Source: Faecenecus sp036648855
GTDB taxonomy: Bacteria; Bacillota_I; Bacilli_A; RF39; UBA660
Length of the DNA stretch: 21,880 nt
Direction: 5' to 3'
Assembly (NCBI GenBank): GCA_036648855.1
Contig: JAVWCU010000011.1
Coordinates: 1-21,880, forward strand
Shown here: in pieces, positions 20,077-21,880 of the stretch
Layout of the letters: the number at the start of each line of letters is the position of its first letter
How positions within the stretch are numbered: the first letter of the stretch is position 1
Program-made: the position numbers and the translations under genes
The notes under the pieces: generated by a model
Database searches by the model: none
What the model was told of the DNA's origin: nothing
The model's input: the letters and a program-made list of their open reading frames with translations, nothing else

Positions 20077-21870
20077 CTAACTACGGTTTTCATAGACTCT
20101 ATAATCATACATGCCATATGGAGTTCCCCATCCACCGGAAAATAATTCTTCAGTTGCTGGATGATTCTCACCTTTTATAAAGGCTGGATCATTCATATAT
20201 ACAATCCCATTTTCAACTTTCTCTATTGCAACCCAGTGTTGCTCTGGACTTGGTAAAACTCTAACAGTAACATAGTATCCCTTTGCTAATAAGTCTGTTA
20301 GATAGTCAACTGACAATGATGTTCCTGACTCAATATAGAAAAAAGTTGGTGCAAAATTATTGACTGCTCCCCAATTTATAAGTTCTCCTGAGAAACCTCC
20401 ATTTGCTGACATAGCTTCAACAAATGTCCCTGGATTAAGCTCTCCATTTAAATTAACTTGAGCGCCTGATCTAGCTAGTAAAATAGCAACGGAGGTGGCA
20501 GCACATCCTATATTATAAATATTGCTAAAGCCTATTGGAACATTACCCCATTTTGAATCTTTTTGACTCCATGAAGCATAATCACCTGGTGCTGAAAAAG
20601 AACCTGCACTATCTTTTATAGTTTCATATAAATCAAAAATTCCATTGACAACATCTAATACATTTTTGTTTAAAGTTTCTTCGTCATCAGCTTTTACATA
20701 AGCTGCATAATATTTAGAAATAAAACTATCTTCTGATTCAAAACCCATATTCCTAAATTTAGTCATTAATTTATAATAATAAACTCCACCTCGTCTATCA
20801 TCTATAGCATGTCTTTCAATATAATTAGGTAGTTCACTACAACCATCATACTGTACATTAACTACACTATGTGTAGGATCTGCTACTTGTTTAGGTAGAT
20901 ATGGGCAATTAAAACTTATTTGGCTTTTATTGCTACTAGGATCTGTATCAGTAACAAATCCCCCCGCAACCCATTTATCATATGATTTCAATTGCTTTTC
21001 ATACTGTTTTTCAGCTATTTGACATCTCTGCTGCTGTGCTGGATTAAATGGTCCCTCATCACATACTTTATTGACATTATCTGCGGCCTTGACTATAAGA
21101 TCTTTATCTTTTTTGTATTCGGATAAATAATACCCAGAAATATCTTCATATGGGCAATAAGGAAATTCATGACTATATAAGACTTTATTAGTCACTGTTT
21201 TAGTACTAGCAAAAGCGCTATTATTTTCCCAGCCACTGCTAGCTTCTGCTATTTCCTGCGCTGTCTTAGGGGCCTCCACTCTACCTGGATTACTTTTAGC
21301 ACAACTATTTTTTTCGATAATATCAATTGTCATATATTTAGCTAGTGTTTTAATATGACCTTTGGCTTTCTTATAAAAATCTTTATCTAAAACTTGTAAA
21401 TCACTGTTTCCATTATCACAAAAACCCGCATCATATTCTTGCTTAGTGCAACCATTATCAGAAGTATAATTACCAAAATCTCGATTATAGAACAAAGTTG
21501 CTGTTATCAAAGTAGTATTAAGATAAATACCATACTTATTTTTATATTTTTTCTTTTGGTCGTTAAGTTCCTTATAAAATTTTTTTTCCATTTTGGCAGC
21601 CACTTCTTCGTTGGAATTATATCCTTGAAAAGTGAATAAATTACCTAATTTTTCAAACCAATGGCCTGCTTCTTCTTTAACTGAATCAGCAATAAATGTA
21701 GGAGCTAAAATAACCATTAGTAGTAATAAAACGCCACCAATTCCTGCTGCTACATAGCCGATTATTGGCCAAGCCCAGGCAGGAATTTTTTTAATAAAAT
21801 TAATTACAGAAGTTGCCATTTCAGTCATACTTTTTTTTGGTTTCTTTTCTTCATCATCATTATTATTCAA
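20077..21870 (-). CDS. membrane-anchored C39-like peptidase of the secretion cluster
   Basis: About 597 residues: an acidic cytoplasmic start, one membrane segment (about 33-59), a long extracytoplasmic middle region (about 65-420) with at least nine cysteines and no recognised domain, and a C-terminal peptidase_C39_2-type papain-fold domain (about 430-590). Catalytic candidates are C456 in NIGCAATS, H545 in EQHWVAI and D561 in MNDPA. Such hydrolase domains sit in VirB1/CwlT-like proteins of Gram-positive conjugation systems and may cut peptidoglycan cross-links or a protein substrate. I prefer the TTG at 21870, 6 nt after GGTG, a pattern used by other genes here. The frame is open to the window edge, so an upstream start cannot be excluded. 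Confidence 0.85.
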   Translation of the reverse strand: MNNNDDEEKKPKKSMTEMATSVINFIKKIPAWAWPIIGYVAAGIGGVLLLLMVILAPTFIADSVKEEAGHWFEKLGNLFTFQGYNSNEEVAAKMEKKFYKELNDQKKKYKNKYGIYLNTTLITATLFYNRDFGNYTSDNGCTKQEYDAGFCDNGNSDLQVLDKDFYKKAKGHIKTLAKYMTIDIIEKNSCAKSNPGRVEAPKTAQEIAEASSGWENNSAFASTKTVTNKVLYSHEFPYCPYEDISGYYLSEYKKDKDLIVKAADNVNKVCDEGPFNPAQQQRCQIAEKQYEKQLKSYDKWVAGGFVTDTDPSSNKSQISFNCPYLPKQVADPTHSVVNVQYDGCSELPNYIERHAIDDRRGGVYYYKLMTKFRNMGFESEDSFISKYYAAYVKADDEETLNKNVLDVVNGIFDLYETIKDSAGSFSAPGDYASWSQKDSKWGNVPIGFSNIYNIGCAATSVAILLARSGAQVNLNGELNPGTFVEAMSANGGFSGELINWGAVNNFAPTFFYIESGTSLSVDYLTDLLAKGYYVTVRVLPSPEQHWVAIEKVENGIVYMNDPAFIKGENHPATEELFSGGWGTPYGMYDYRVYENRS

Positions 21871-21880
21871 AAAATTCACC

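Noticed and set aside
17054..21880. Calling the right end an integrative conjugative element
   Set aside because: No relaxase, integrase, oriT-like repeat or attachment site is visible, so mobility is left open and only the secretion-type operon is reported.

Overview
The window reads as the chromosome of a low-GC (about 30% GC by eye) Gram-positive bacterium of the class Bacilli. The evidence is AT-rich codon use, strong AAGGAGG/AGGTGA ribosome binding sites, frequent TTG and GTG starts, a T-box leader on asnS, and many genes whose closest recognisable relatives are Bacillus subtilis yut/yun, dacB-rluB and yjbA-trpS genes. TGA is used as a stop, so the Mycoplasma code does not apply. Spore-associated families (YunB, a YutH-like protein, a DacB/DacF-like carboxypeptidase) point to a lineage that sporulates or whose ancestors did. 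A small-genome gut Bacilli lineage (RF39/Erysipelotrichales-like) is my inference only.

Layout. Positions 1-1206 hold eleven minus-strand tRNA genes in two transcription units: Val-Thr-Tyr-Gln-Lys-Leu, closed by a terminator, then Ser-fMet-Asp-Phe-Arg, running off the left edge. Each unit has a clear sigma-A promoter. Positions 1290-5654 hold a small S1-domain RNA-binding protein, a NifU-type Fe-S scaffold, a YutH-like protein, a large coiled-coil protein of unknown function co-transcribed with a DUF1292 gene, YutD and YunB. Positions 5708-7367 are a three-gene membrane operon: a tail-anchored unknown, a DUF4234 protein and a DUF2752 protein. It is divergent from a one-cluster ferredoxin, and the two promoters share one -35 hexamer.

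Positions 7727-11187 hold a metallophosphoesterase, the pseudouridine synthase RluB, a D,D-carboxypeptidase and a lipoprotein. Asparaginyl-tRNA synthetase (11241-12623) follows, with an Asn-specific T-box leader, divergent from tryptophanyl-tRNA synthetase, which carries a probable [4Fe-4S] cysteine motif. Positions 13986-16985 hold YjbA/UPF0736, two membrane proteins, RmuC and a rhodanese. Positions 17054-21870 are an operon of conjugation/type IV secretion type: a membrane-anchored C39-like peptidase, a membrane-anchored protein of unknown function and a VirD4/TraG coupling ATPase. It extends towards or beyond the right edge.

The genome is compact. Several terminators overlap the stop codon of the gene they end, and adjacent genes overlap or abut. 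The most interesting items are the secretion-type cluster, two neighbouring tRNAs (Lys, Gln) with C instead of U at T-loop position 55, the Fe-S motif in TrpRS, and two uncharacterised operons (coiled-coil/DUF1292 and tail-anchored/DUF4234/DUF2752). No CRISPR array, insertion sequence, relaxase or integrase was seen.
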